Shown here in pieces: positions 1-10,637 of a stretch of 64,000 nucleotides of DNA. Positions within the stretch are counted from its first letter, which is position 1, and the number at the start of each line of letters is the position of its first letter. The position numbers were made by a program, and so were the translations under genes. The stretch spans positions 12,239,842-12,303,841 of the forward strand of contig CM042084.1 of NCBI GenBank assembly GCA_023512835.1. Reading direction: 5' to 3'. This DNA comes from Taxillus chinensis. Taxonomy: Eukaryota > Streptophyta > Magnoliopsida > Santalales > Loranthaceae. The notes beneath the pieces were generated by a model. That model saw only the letters and a list, made by a program, of their open reading frames with translations, was not told the origin of the DNA and searched no databases.

Positions 1-490
1 GGCTTTAGGTTTTGATACAAATATTATATATATATGGGTTGAATTTTATTCTTTAATTAATTTACAAGCTCACGCTACATTATTTGCGCACATATAGTCT
101 TATTTGCAGTGTAAAGAAGGAAGTTTGCTATAGATATACTTAATAAATGTATTTTATTTCAAATATATTATTATTATTTAAGAAAAAAAGAAACTTGAAA
201 TTTAAAGGTACAATGGGAAACTAAATTTATTCATATATATATATATATATGTTGAAATGATATCCTAGTTAAAATCAGTTAGTATTCAACATTCATTAAA
301 TTTCACTCACCTGCACTAAATATAAATAAACACCACCTTATTATAAAATCAATAAGAGTCCCACCAAATTGAATCGTAAGATAATAAGATAAAAAAGCGA
401 ATTGGATTCCTTTACTTGCATTTTTTTCTTTACATTGTACCGGGATGGATCGTTGTTCCTTTTGGGCTTTCGAAAGGTTATCTAAAGAAA
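1..490. other. AT-rich intergenic DNA, no gene seen
   Basis: No reading frame with family resemblance on either strand. It holds a short (AT)n run near 230-250 and A/T homopolymers. Nothing else can be supported. Confidence 0.6.
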
Positions 491-1025
491 AATGCTATTT
501 GCAACCGGTATTATGTTCCCGGTTGCTGATGTAGTAATTTTCATGTCAACAAAAATACTTAAAACTTACGCACATTACACCAAATATGATATAGAGAAAA
601 AGAAAGCAGGGAAGGGTGAGAGGAGCCTCGAGCCGCGGATCTGGACGGGAGAAGATAAAAATATAGCATAAAATCAAGTTTTAGAGCGATAGAGAGCTTT
701 TTTTGAAAATCCGAGAGCGGAAAATCCCTTACGGTATTTTTGAGGCGTAGCTCTCGTCGATACCTACAAATAAAAAAATGTGCCTAAATCGGACCACTGT
801 ACGCAAAGTTATGGCCGTTTGAAGTTTTCGTCAGAAATTACAGTCGACGGAACCCAGAAACCCGTAAATCTGAGCGTGAGAGAGATAATCAATGCCTACT
901 CGAGTATTTGCTCGATGCCTATTCGACACTTGCTCGAGCCTCTCCTCGAGGCGTGCTCGAGGCTACTTCATCTAAACAATGCAAGAATAAGACAACTGAG
1001 TTTGCATGATCTAAACAAATAAACT
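491..1025. mobile_element. Probable LTR-retrotransposon fragment with CTCGAG repeats
   Basis: The block around 780-870, with a run reading as an impersonal 'cannot tell expression from Tyr' style peptide in no conserved frame, resembles LTR-internal sequence I associate with plant LTR retrotransposons. At about 895-965 the motif TGCTCGAG and close variants recurs five or six times in 70 bases, a short degenerate repeat like those inside the two solo LTRs elsewhere in this window. No LTR ends or target duplication could be defined, so class and borders are uncertain. The 80-codon ORF over 780-1022 shows no protein family and is treated as chance. Confidence 0.35.
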
Positions 1026-1504
1026 CTTGTTTAGAAATACTCGATGTCCCATTGGTTCATATTCCATGCACTCCCATCATTGCAAAAATCTGGATTTTGA
1101 ATGTTAATTTTCATGTTCCGATCATTCCCAATGTCATTAATCTCAATTCTAACTTCATCTTCTTCGTCAACATCCAATTCATCCAAGTTTAATATTTCAT
1201 TATTTTCATGTACATTACATCCAATAACCCAAGTATTGGATTATGAATTATAAATATAAAACTAATAAAAATATGAAGTACAAAAAATAAATTGAATAAT
1301 TAAGTACCATTAGATTGGCTCCAAACTATTGACGAAAGGTCTCAATTTCATCAAGTGTTAAGGATATAGGCTCATCCTCTAAGACCCAACATTCTTTCTC
1401 ATAAAAATCTTCAAAGTTAATGAGATCATAATTTCGACCCTTCCAATAATTCTTGCACAGCTTGTGTCAATTTGAATTAATATAAGCAAAAAAATATTAA
1501 AAAG

Positions 1505-3283
1505 TGTAGGTCCCAAAGTGAGTCTAGGGGGGGGGGGTGAATAGACTTTCTTTGAGCGCAGAAGCTAAACTGTTTGCTAGTATGTGCTACTTCTAAGAAT
1601 AACTATGATGGAAGTATTTATGGAGAAGATGACAGTAGTAATTTGAATGATAATGTGAGTTATGAACTATCAAAAAAATCTAAGATGTAGTAAATGCTCC
1701 TTATTCACAAATCTCAGTTGTGTAAGGAATGATCCATGATAGTTAGGATTGTGGAAACCAACACTGAGGTTAGACTCAATAATTGTGTTGGATCTTGGAT
1801 GAACAAGAGTATATGATGGATTAAAAGGTTTGATCTTGATCTTTGTTCAACACGGCACACAACACTTAGAAGTTTTTCTCATGGAGTCTCTCTCTCTAGC
1901 GTTGGAACTCTTGCTTGAATTCTGCAAAAGATTATTATCTTAATGTTTGTCAGGATCCTTTTACTTGTGTTCTGTGTATTCCACGCTTTCAAAAAAGTAT
2001 ATTTTAAGTTTAAAGTGTTGTAAGCCTGGTTGTCCATCCCGACAGTCTGACTTCCCGCCACTGGATATGCGGGATGTCAGGGGATGGGTTGATCTGCTCT
2101 GATTTGCAGATCCATTGCCCATGCTACGCAGTTGCATGCCCATACTTACGCAGTCGATCTTGGCCGTTCATCCATGGAGGGTAGTTGGTAGCAATTAATG
2201 CGACATTAACTGCGCTCCAACTGCTCGAGACGGCGCAGGCTTACTGTACAAACCTTAGTTGAAGATATCGCTAAGTGAATATGCTTGGGTTGCAAGTATG
2301 CCTTGGAAGTGGGTGCCTCATAGGTTTGGTGACTCGAAGGTTTCAGTTAGAGCATGTTGAAGTTGCGGAAGTTTGCTTCAGGCTTTACAGTATTGATATC
2401 TGCGAGTCTACGACTCACATATCTTCGAGTCTTCGAGGCTAGAGTTCGAGTTAGATTAAGTCTTTTGTGACACTCTATCAACTGTGAGTCTACGACTCTC
2501 CTAATGGCTCTTAGAGTGACTTCTTCGTAGTGCACCTAATCTACCTGTTGTTACAGCTGCGAGTCTACGACCCTAACTCTGCGGGTCTGCGACCTTCGGG
2601 TCTCTCAGTTTATTTTACTTAACTAAGAGGCTCTTCGATTCTTCGACCTTGAAAATCTTCGACTCTATGAGTCTTAGACTTTATATTTCTTCCTTAGTCT
2701 TTCGCAATTGCTCATGTACTGAGTTTCCGTATTCAATGAGTCTTCGACTCTACAACTCTCGAGTTACAGTTTCATTTTAGTTGATCAGTCTTTTTGGCTT
2801 CGATTCTTCGACCTTCGACCTACGAGTCTGCAAGTCCTTTTTTCTTAATAGTGTTTTAAGGTTGCGACTCTACGACCCTTGAATCTATGAGTCTAGCGGT
2901 ACTTTAAGTTTTGTTAAGTGACATAAGTGCTTTAAGGACTCTACAGTTCTACAGGCTTCGAGTCTTCGAGTCATTTAAAGTTGGTTACTTTTCTTTAGAA
3001 TTCTTCGACTCTACGAGTCTCTGAATTTGTCGTTGCTTGCAGTAACGCTCTCTTTTCTGCACTACGACTCTACGACCTTCGACCCTGGATCTACGAGTCA
3101 CAATGCCTTCTGTCACAATTTTGCTTCGAGTCTCCAGACCCTACAAGTCTACGAGCCTCTTACCCATATGTCCTGTGACAGTTTTACTTGTACTAACTTC
3201 GACTCTTCGACCCTACGACCCTTCGGATCTATGAGTCTCAAGACTTAGAGTGTATCTTGGCAGCTTATCCTATATATCCAACA
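1505..3283 (-). mobile_element. Solo LTR (1,779 bp) inside the hAT pseudogene
   Basis: The segment starts TGTAGGTCCC and ends TCCAACA on the plus strand (TG...CA) and is bordered by a perfect 5-bp target duplication, AAAAG at 1500-1504 and 3284-3288. hAT coding similarity stops at its left edge and resumes at its right edge. On the minus strand it reads 5' to 3' from TGTTGG to CTACA, with a C11 tract (plus-strand G run 1527-1537) close to its 3' end, as in the related LTR at 61111-62618. No internal retrotransposon domain is present, so it is a solo LTR left by LTR-LTR recombination. The superfamily (Copia/Sirevirus-like by LTR style) is inferred, not shown. Confidence 0.85.
2340..3245. repeat. 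Degenerate short repeats of GACTC / TTCGA / TACGA inside the solo LTR
   Basis: For about 900 bases the plus strand is dominated by interspersed pentamers and octamers such as CGAGTCTTCGA, TACGACTC and TTCGACCC, spaced irregularly every 10-30 bases. It lies in the 5' half of the LTR as read on the minus strand, upstream of any promoter. The 61150-61750 part of the second solo LTR carries the same words in the matching position. Confidence 0.85.
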
Positions 3284-5589
3284 AAAAGTAGATAATATCA
3301 AGTTGAATATTATAGATATGACATTAAAAAAATTATACCTTTGTTGCAAATGCAAGTTGTAATAGATATAAACAAGGTCATTGAGCCTTTAATGTTCCAA
3401 CCTATTTCTCTTTTTAGTGTGAATGTGTTAAAAAAATGCTCCAATTACCCTAATTAACATGTTTGGCTGAAGATATGAATGGCCAATTTTTGAAGGTTTG
3501 GTGCACTACTTCCATAGTATTCCCACCATTCATCTACATGAAAAATAACTTTAGGTGTTAAAATTTTTATAAAATATATTTAAAAATAGAAATTTTAAAT
3601 ATTCAAAACTTTTAATTTACATGGATTCATTTCTTTATGATCACATATAGCAGACACACGACCAAAGTCTCCTTCTACATTTCTAAACAACTTCATCTCT
3701 TTTGTTAAGTTGCTTCGTAAGGTGGAATTTCCATAAGCATATTTTTCAATAACATCCAAGAGCCCTGAAGTGGTTTGCCTATGCTTTGACATTTCAAAAT
3801 TGTTGTATTGGTGGTATGGGTTAAACCAATACCTAGCAGCATGCAAATTCTTGTGTAGTTAGCTGTCCCAACATGTATCCAAGATTTTCAAGTATGGTTC
3901 TACCCTTTTTTTCTCCTTTGAAATCTTGTCACCATTTTCTCTCTAAATTTATAAATAGCCGAATACAAATGACCCATTGCAGGCCTATCATCGCGTCAAC
4001 AATGCGTAAAACATGCATAATAGGTTCTATGAGTTGGACGATAACAACACATTCCTTCCCAAACCATGAGTCACATTGTCAAAAAAAATTTCCCCTTTGC
4101 TTTCCTTAGCATAAGCTGATATTGTCCATTCTGTAGATGTTACCATAGCTTGTATCGCATTCTTTTGTGCCAAAATATTTTGTAATGCAATAAAATTTGT
4201 GGCAAATCAGGTAAGAGCTGGGCAAAGAATCTCTCTTCCACCAGTGTGCTTCCTCGTCAAATACAATGCAAAGCAATGATTGTATATGTATTTTGTGATC
4301 TTTGAAGCATGTAAAACCAAGTGACTCAGTTTATCTAACTTTCTAATAACTTGAAACATTAAATTTAAGCAATAAGCAGCACAAGGAGACCAAAAAAATA
4401 TATTGAACTCTTGCTCTAACAACCTCCCAACAACAACATAATTCGTTGCATTATCGGTCACAATTTAGACCACATTCTCCTTCCTAACAAATAGAACTAC
4501 CTCCCTAAACAATTTGTATAACATCTTTGTTGTCTTTGAAGCATCTAAAGCATCAACATATTTCAAAAAAATTATTACTCTAGGACAATAAACTAGGAAA
4601 TTAATGAGAGTCTCCTCTTTTGGTCTGACCACCCATCATCTATTATGGTACAACCTATCTCCTTTCCTTCCATGTGGAACGAAAACTCTCGACAAACTTT
4701 TTAACGTCTTCAACATTCTTTGTTAGTAAATAACTACGAAGGTCATGGAACCCAGGGCCTGTATAACTAGGAGTACTAAATGCAACAACAACATCAAACA
4801 TAATTTGATAATACTTTGAATTAACTACATTGAATGGTATACAAGAATATATCATCCACTTTGACACAATAATATCACACCTCTCTTTCACATCCTACCT
4901 TGCAATACACTCTTGAGAGAAGGCTGGGCTCTAGAGGTCCTCCTTGGCATGAAATAAGGTGGCATGGTTGCTTTACTCCTATTACTCTAAATGTCTCTAC
5001 TACTAAAAACCCCTTTACGTTTTGAATTAGGAGGTGGTATTAAAGAGGGTAGAACTTCTCGAACGTCATCTTCACTTTGCATATACATTTGCTCTTCCAA
5101 ATTCCTAAAGGCATGACCATATGGATTCTATTCTTCAAACAATTCAATCCTTTGTTTTTTTTTTAGCAAAACCATCTAGAATTTGTTGCATTTCAAAACG
5201 AATTTCAGCAGTCACTTTCTTACATGCCCTGCCTCACCTTTTTTTCCCAACCAAATGTTGTTTAAATCGATTGATGCCACCACCTTTAAAAACTTTTCGA
5301 TAATATAGACATGTTATTATTTTAGCCCTCCCAAAATCTGCACTCTCCATCATACAATGCCCCCATGCTGGATCAGTTTTTCCTCCAGTGCTTCGGGTTG
5401 GAGATGAACCCTGCGACTGTGTACCTTGTGCATTCACTGGATTGGTATTTGATGTTGATGGTAAACAAGATGAAGACATTGATTTAATTGTGGTACTCAT
5501 CGATCAGAATCAAACTGGGTTGGTATTAAAATTAAATAAACTAGTGATTTAAATGCCGATTGTCGAAAATTAACATAAACAAATCATCC

Positions 5590-5950
5590 AATTAAGGAGT
5601 TTAGAGGTGACTTATCTGGTTAATGCTCGACTGCGTGTGGCTGAGGTTTGCCGTATGGGGGTGATCCGTGATGTTTGATGCTGTGAATATTTCCACTGTG
5701 AGGTCTAGCGTCCGCGTGAGGTTTGCCATTTGGTCTGAGACTTTGAGTTATGACTTCGAGATGGTGGACAATGAGAACGTCGTGTCTATGCAGGGATGGA
5801 GCCGGAGATGATCGTGGATTACAGGATCAACGAGGACGAGTTCCACAAGATTTGCTTGCTTGACTGTGATTTCTTCATTTGGAAGCATCGTCAACCCAAC
5901 GCGGATGCTCTGCCCCTTGACCCTCGCCTTTGATTTTGGTTAGCGTCGGT
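5590..5950 (+). pseudogene. Possible captured gene fragment (unrecognised), 45-codon ORF at 5796-5933
   Basis: GC content rises sharply against both flanks. The frame from ATG 5796 to TGA 5933 encodes a compositionally normal, protein-like 45-residue peptide (DYRINEDEFHKICLLDCDFF in the middle, LPLDPRL at the end). It is too short for most ORF cut-offs. I do not recognise the family. Its place between a hAT pseudogene and a CACTA end, and the absence of any continuing exon, suggest a gene piece picked up by a transposon. It could also be chance coding-like sequence. Confidence 0.35.
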
Positions 5951-6110
5951 TAAGAGCACTAGCATCGCATACATCAAACATCAAAAATTTAGCAAGCGAA
6001 AAAATAAAACATCACATTCGCATAATCAAAAGCCAAGTTGTAACTTTGAGCTACAGTAAACTCAAGTTTCTCGCCAAATTTGGCAAGGTGTTGTAGCTTC
6101 ATCAATGTTC
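5951..6110. mobile_element. One end of a MITE of the TAAGAGCA... type
   Basis: Starts TAAGAGCACTAGCATC and continues with the ATTTAGC-type subterminal sequence also seen at the ends of elements around 8949-9902. No matching right end was found nearby, so this is a truncated or interrupted copy. Superfamily not assigned. Confidence 0.35.
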
Positions 6111-6216
6111 ACGTTCGCTCCTCACGTCAACTAGGGGCAAGAGAGATGGGTCGACGTCACAGGCGAGATGGGTTGATGTCGCCGGGCAAAGGGGGGGTTT
6201 CAATTTCGCTGGCATG

Positions 6217-7150
6217 CACTACAAGATTTCAAGGCTTAGGTGGCGTTTAAAAAACGCCGCTATAGCCTATAACGGCGTTTTCCAAAAACGCCATGTTCGT
6301 ACTGCCGAGACAGGCTTATATCGGCGTTTTTGTGAAATGTTGGTACAAAGTACAATTTTAGCTAGCGTTTCATGAGTGCAGTGCCGATATAAACAAATCT
6401 GTACCGACGCTTCAGTGAGCTCCGTAAGAGATTTTGTTTATAGTGGCGTTAATAAAACCCCCGTACAACTCTTATCTGTCATGGCATTTCAAAAACGCCA
6501 GTATAGGCTCCGTTTCTAGTGAAAAAGAAAACGCCGATAAATGCTTTTATGATGGCACCAAAAAATTGCCAACCGGCCTCTACCTGGTGATTTGATTTTA
6601 TATAGCATACAATTAATAACATTCAATGCAGATTAGACACAATGAAATAAAAACATAAATATTTTATAAAATTGTAATCCATATACACAAACAAACGCCA
6701 GCAATACTAATTTACATAAATGTATTAACAAAAAAGGCATTCACATTGCCTTGATCTAATGACGCCAGTCAACTATCATTATCACTCACTCTCATCATCC
6801 ACGTTATCCATTTCACTATAATCTTCATCTTCATCTTCTTTCTGATCATGAAGGCGTAGTGGATGATTTGGGGCCCATACACGAAATCTGTTGTTTTGTG
6901 GTGTTAGAGAAAAACTGGAATTTGCTCGCATGTTGCAGGAGCCCTACAATGTGCAGATGACATGCCGGTTTGTTTACGGGCCGGTTGATATAAATTGTCT
7001 TAATTTTTTTTGTTGGCATCTTTAATGTTGTCCTGCAATTAAAAAAAAAAAAGAATAAACAGAATTACATTCAATAAAATTAAGTAATAATAGAGGGAAG
7101 ATTAATTAAGATACCAAAAGCATCAGCCACATTAAATCTGGCAGTAATTC
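6217..7150 (-). mobile_element. CACTA (En/Spm-type) transposon, terminal part
   Basis: The terminus CACTACAAGA at 6217-6226 is the conserved CACTA end. It is followed by subterminal repeats at 6240-6560 in which ACGCCG/GGCGTTT words recur on both strands, typical of CACTA ends. Reading inward on the minus strand, the segment near 6783-6850 encodes an acidic tail (EDEDEDYSEMDNVDDESE, stop), as at the C-terminus of some CACTA-encoded proteins. The opposite terminus (TCTTGTAGTG) was not found in the window, so the element is truncated or its other end is deleted. The right border given is approximate. Confidence 0.65.
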
Positions 7151-7211
7151 TGCAGTTTAAGTAATATCAGAATAAATAATCTGGCAGAATGCATATTCAG
7201 GCTTTCTCTTA

Positions 7212-7440
7212 ATGATTCTCATTTTGGAGTGCCTATTATGCTTGTATGAACCTCTTCCTAACTTACAAAGGTTAAAGGTTGATTGTTCAATGAGAGGATG
7301 CAGACAGATTATGCTAAGTGAAGGTGACATATTGTATATACCCAGGGGATTTCCTCACAAGGCTTGTACTGCCACAAATAGTACTACCATTCAATACCCA
7401 GATAAGAGAGTGATCATTAGAAATAGAAAAACTGAGACAA
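7212..7440 (+). pseudogene. JmjC-domain (NO66/MINA53-like) exon fragment, probably captured
   Basis: The frame from 7212 contains RLKVDCSMRGCRQI followed by LSEGDILYIPRGFPHKACT. This matches the end of the cupin/JmjC fold in plant NO66/MINA53-like ribosomal oxygenases, where a 'GD.LYIPRG..H.A' strand carries the third iron-binding His. The resemblance ends near 7440, and no upstream HxD exon or downstream winged-helix part is visible, so it cannot make a working enzyme. The downstream ORF tail to 7628 looks unrelated. Its position just inside the CACTA debris suggests transduplication. Family assignment is from recalled motif pattern only. Confidence 0.5.
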
Positions 7441-8341
7441 GATTCCACCAGATCAACGTCAGACTCAACCAAACCAAATCGGGCTCTGGCGATTTTCGAT
7501 TGCGTTACGCTTTCCGTCCGTCTACATCGGCTCCCTCTTGCAGCAGCGTGAGGCTTGCAAAGCAAGGAAGGCGGCATCGATTCCCCTTTGTCTCTCGCCT
7601 GGTTTTCGGCTGCGCGTCCTCCCTCTAGAGTGTCCATCGCCCCCCACCGTCTCCCTTCTTCGTGCATCCTGTCCGGTGGGCCGCCCAGCATTGCGGCTTG
7701 ATTTGTCCCATGGCTGGCAATAAAAGTTGGGTTTGGTGCTTGCAGGTGGTCTGTTTTTTGGTTTGGTTGATGGCGAAGTGCTCTGGCTCTATCTAATTCT
7801 TGTTGTGCATTCCACCTATTTGGTAAAATTTCCCTTTAAACTCTTTCATTCACGTCACACTGGTTTGCAATCTCTACACTACTATTGTGCTGCTGTTAAT
7901 ATGTGTGGTGTTTATGCTTGGTGGGACGTCAGGGGAGAGATGGGATGTTGCCCGGGGGGCGAGAGTGGTCGACGTTGGGTGGGAGAAATAGATTATTAAT
8001 TTGATGAATCCAACGCCTGGAAAGAATTCTTCAAATTTATAAAAAAAAACATCATCAAATTTTGGCATTGGCTTGATGAAGCCAATCCCAATACTTGGGT
8101 CATTGGTTAGCCGGTCAGATCAGTTGGTCCAATCCGATTATAACTATGATTTTATCTATAAATGTAAAGATTTTTTTAGTTGTGAAAGATAATTTTTTAT
8201 ATCTAAATCTACTTTTCATTTTACCTTTATTTATATTAAAATAATATTTTTTTAATGAAGAATCAATGAAGAAGGAGAAAGAAAAAAAGAAAATAATATG
8301 ATAATATATAAAGAATAAATAATTACTCTAAAAAATGAAGA
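7441..8341. other. Mixed intergenic DNA, partly GC-rich, no gene supported
   Basis: 7440-7720 is GC-rich and could be a further captured 5' UTR or exon piece, since a TTGCAG acceptor-like site lies near 7740. Neither strand gives a recognisable protein. From 8000 onward it is AT-rich. Confidence 0.4.
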
Positions 8342-8349
8342 GTAAGAGT

Positions 8350-8947
8350 TAGGGGTGAAATCGGTTCGGTTTGAATTGGTTTAAGTCATTTTTCAAACCA
8401 ATTTGATGTGTTTCGGTTTGGACAAAATCAAACCAAACCAAACCTGTTGCTTGGACCAAACCAAACCTGACCGAACTAATTCGGTTTGGTTTGGTTTGGT
8501 TTGAACCGGCGGTTTGGATTATTATCAGTTTGGATCGATTTGAGTCAGTTTAATTCATAAATTTTTGAATTCTTAAAATTAAAATGATCTTTAAAAAAAT
8601 AGTGTGTAAGCATATCAATATTTATACACATTAAATTTATAATTATAAGTCTCAAAATTTGATAATATAATTCACAAATATAACATATCAAGTATTAACA
8701 AATAATCTTAAATAAATAAATCCAAAACATAAAATAAAAATATAAAATAAGTAAATAACAACATTATTCGGTTTGGTTTGGTTTAAACCACAGTTTTAAA
8801 ATCTCAAATCAAACCATACCGATATATTATTCGGTTTCAAACCAAACCAAACCGATTTTTGTTCGGTTTCGGTTTGATAAATTGACGATTTCGGCGGATC
8901 GGTTTGGGCCGGTTTCGGCAGTTTGACGGTTTACAGTTACAGCCCTA
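8350..8947. mobile_element. Non-autonomous hAT element (MITE), 598 bp
   Basis: Starts TAGGGGTGAAAT and ends TTACAGCCCTA, imperfect terminal inverted repeats of the hAT type. The flanks carry a perfect 8-bp target duplication, GTAAGAGT at 8342-8349 and 8948-8955. The ends are rich in repeated CGGTTTGGTTT words on one arm and their complement on the other, giving long hairpin potential. There is no coding capacity. Confidence 0.9.
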
Positions 8948-8948
8948 G

Positions 8949-9902
8949 TAAGAGTATCTCCCGCGGCTCTAGCTAAATCTTATTAGCTTAAAGTAATAAA
9001 TAACTGACTTAAAATAGCTTTGGCTAACACTTTCTCCGTATTTAAAATTTTATTTCTTAATTTTATTTTACCTAATTTACTATTACCTTATACTCCCTCA
9101 ATCCTTAATTACTAACTATTTTTCTATTTGCTCGAGTTACACCTAGGGGCAACGTAGAAGGTGACACAAGGGATTGGGTGAAGCATGGCGTTCAACGTGG
9201 AGAGCGAGGCGATTTTGGCCCACAGCACTGTCGAGGCGGTGGTGTACATCCAACGTGAAGGTGATGGTGCCGAGGTAGGAGGGGGATGGGGCGGCGGGTG
9301 GAAGGCGAGGGGACAAGGTGGAGGCAACGAGCAGGTGGGCAGGGGCAACCGGCGAGGCACGACATGGGATCTTTGGCCATGCATCGCCCCGCCAAAGTCC
9401 AAGGCCTATATTGATGGGGTGGAGGCGCAACATAGGATGGGGCGGCAAGTGGAAGGCAGGGAGGATAGGGTGGAGGCAACTGGAGGGTAGACGGGGGGCA
9501 ACCAACGAGTGGATGGGGGGTGGAGGTGTGATGCGGGATGGGGCGACGGGTGGAAGACGGGGGGAGGGTAGCAAGATAAGGCAGCAACAGGTGCAATCTA
9601 GGTTGGAGAGAGTCGTCTTCTAGGCTTTTATAATATTTTTGTGGTAAATACATTTTAGCTAAAAATTAAAATTTTAAGTAAATTTACCTAAAATTATAAC
9701 TAATATTATATCTAATCTATTGGAATAAAAAATTATGTAAACATGCATTTAGCTAAGCTGTTGAAGATGTTGTAAAGAATATGATAGAAAATTTACTGAA
9801 GAGAATTTTTTAAGTTATTTCTTATGAGTAAGAGCATCATAGAATTAAAAGTAATATTTAACTTGCTACAATAGAAGTTTAGCTAAACATACTCTAATAG
9901 TA
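8949..9902. mobile_element. TIR element(s) of the GAGYATCTCC...TAGCTAAAT type carrying a G-rich insert
   Basis: A left end TAAGAGTATCTCCCGCGGCT..TAGCTAAAT (8949 on) pairs imperfectly with the inverted sequence ending near 9780 (TTTAGCTAAGCTGTTGAAGATGTTG). A second shorter end pair lies at 9829 (TAAGAGCATC) and 9902 (ATACTCTAA). Overlapping copies of one MITE family are the likely reading. The middle (about 9180-9620) is a GC-rich block unlike the AT-rich arms. Superfamily not assigned. Confidence 0.45.
9185..9620 (+). repeat. G-rich degenerate repeat island
   Basis: The plus strand is dominated by GGGTGGAGG, GGATGGGGCGG and GGGGGAGG words recurring at irregular intervals. Long ORFs appear on both strands (up to 153 codons on minus) but are low-complexity Pro/Ser/Leu products of base bias. 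It may be a captured GC-rich gene start that has decayed. Confidence 0.6.
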
Positions 9903-10019
9903 TATTATTATTTTTTTGCTTAATTATTATTATTCTCAATTTATTCTTATCATATATTGTTTTCAAATTTCAAATCCATAATTCAGCAGCACACATAACT
10001 TAATCCCTAATGTTAGCAC

Positions 10020-10240
10020 ACCAAATCCCTAATCCTTGCCAACGTGGAGGGGGGCATAGTTGGGGAAGGATCGATGGCCATTCGCGCAGTAGGGGGAGGG
10101 GAGGGCCATTGATGGATGGCCGTTCGTGCTGATGTCCGTTCGGGCAACAGGAGGGGAGGGCGATGGCCATTGCATTGTTAGGGAGGAGTGATGCAGCGAC
10201 ATGCCGAGGGGGAAAACACAACTCGAGGGAAGATAGGTGA
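10020..10240 (+). repeat. Second G-rich island
   Basis: GGAGGGG and GATGGCCATT/GATGGCCGTT words repeat over 200 bases in otherwise AT-rich DNA. The composition matches the 9185-9620 block. The minus-strand 103-codon ORF across it has no family resemblance. Confidence 0.5.
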
Positions 10241-10637
10241 CACAAAGGACTAGATTGTAATTGACCTGTATTTACCGTGGATGATAGGTTAAAATTATAT
10301 TTAACTTTCATTTTTACTTTTCCTAATAATTTAACTAATGTCCGACCAAATATACCTTTTGATTTTGCTAATGTATAAGTTATGTTTTAGAGATAAGAAG
10401 AAAACCCCCCACATAAGACAAGTCCAGCCAAATAAACGCGTATATAAACGCAACTAGCACGTAAAAACAAAACAATTAGACGAACAAAAATGCAAAGCAT
10501 ATAATTAATCACCTCCCAAGATATTCGAAAAATATAGTAATGATAAACTGAAGCTCCACGCAGAATGGGAACTGTTTGGCGGATTCAGAAAATTACAAAA
10601 TTGGGGGGATAAAAAAACGAAAAAACAAAACCTCAGC
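10241..10637. other. Downstream flank of the desaturase gene
   Basis: AT-rich with no gene or repeat recognised. As it lies directly 3' of the minus-strand desaturase, it should contain that gene's 3' UTR, but no clear polyadenylation signal could be chosen. Confidence 0.4.

Larger units (their letters stand above)
1040..5503 (-). pseudogene. Decayed hAT transposase (BED finger + DUF659 + C-terminal dimerisation region)
   Basis: Minus-strand fragments follow hAT-transposase order. A BED-type zinc-finger region (5234-5500) has the TDPAWGH-like entry and a KVFKGGGINRFKQHL-like block. DUF659 follows at 4500-4891 (IPFNV motif, then a GCTI..DGWSDQ block near 4620-4655), then TDNATNY and SPCAAYCLNLM at 4300-4461, a middle domain at 3595-3846, and the WWEYYGSSAPNLQKLA dimerisation block near 3470-3530. 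The C-terminal tail continues past the inserted LTR at 1140-1500 (NYDLINFEDFYEKE). It is broken by a frameshift near 4655, an in-frame TAA before TDNATNY, further stops near 3450, and the solo LTR. The second Cys of the expected BED C-x2-C is replaced (CLYY), so even the finger is damaged. Terminal inverted repeats were not found. Confidence 0.85.

Noticed and set aside
9143..9653. 143- and 153-codon minus-strand ORFs
   Set aside because: Pro/Ser/Leu-rich readings of the G-rich repeat island; no protein family and no splice or promoter context.
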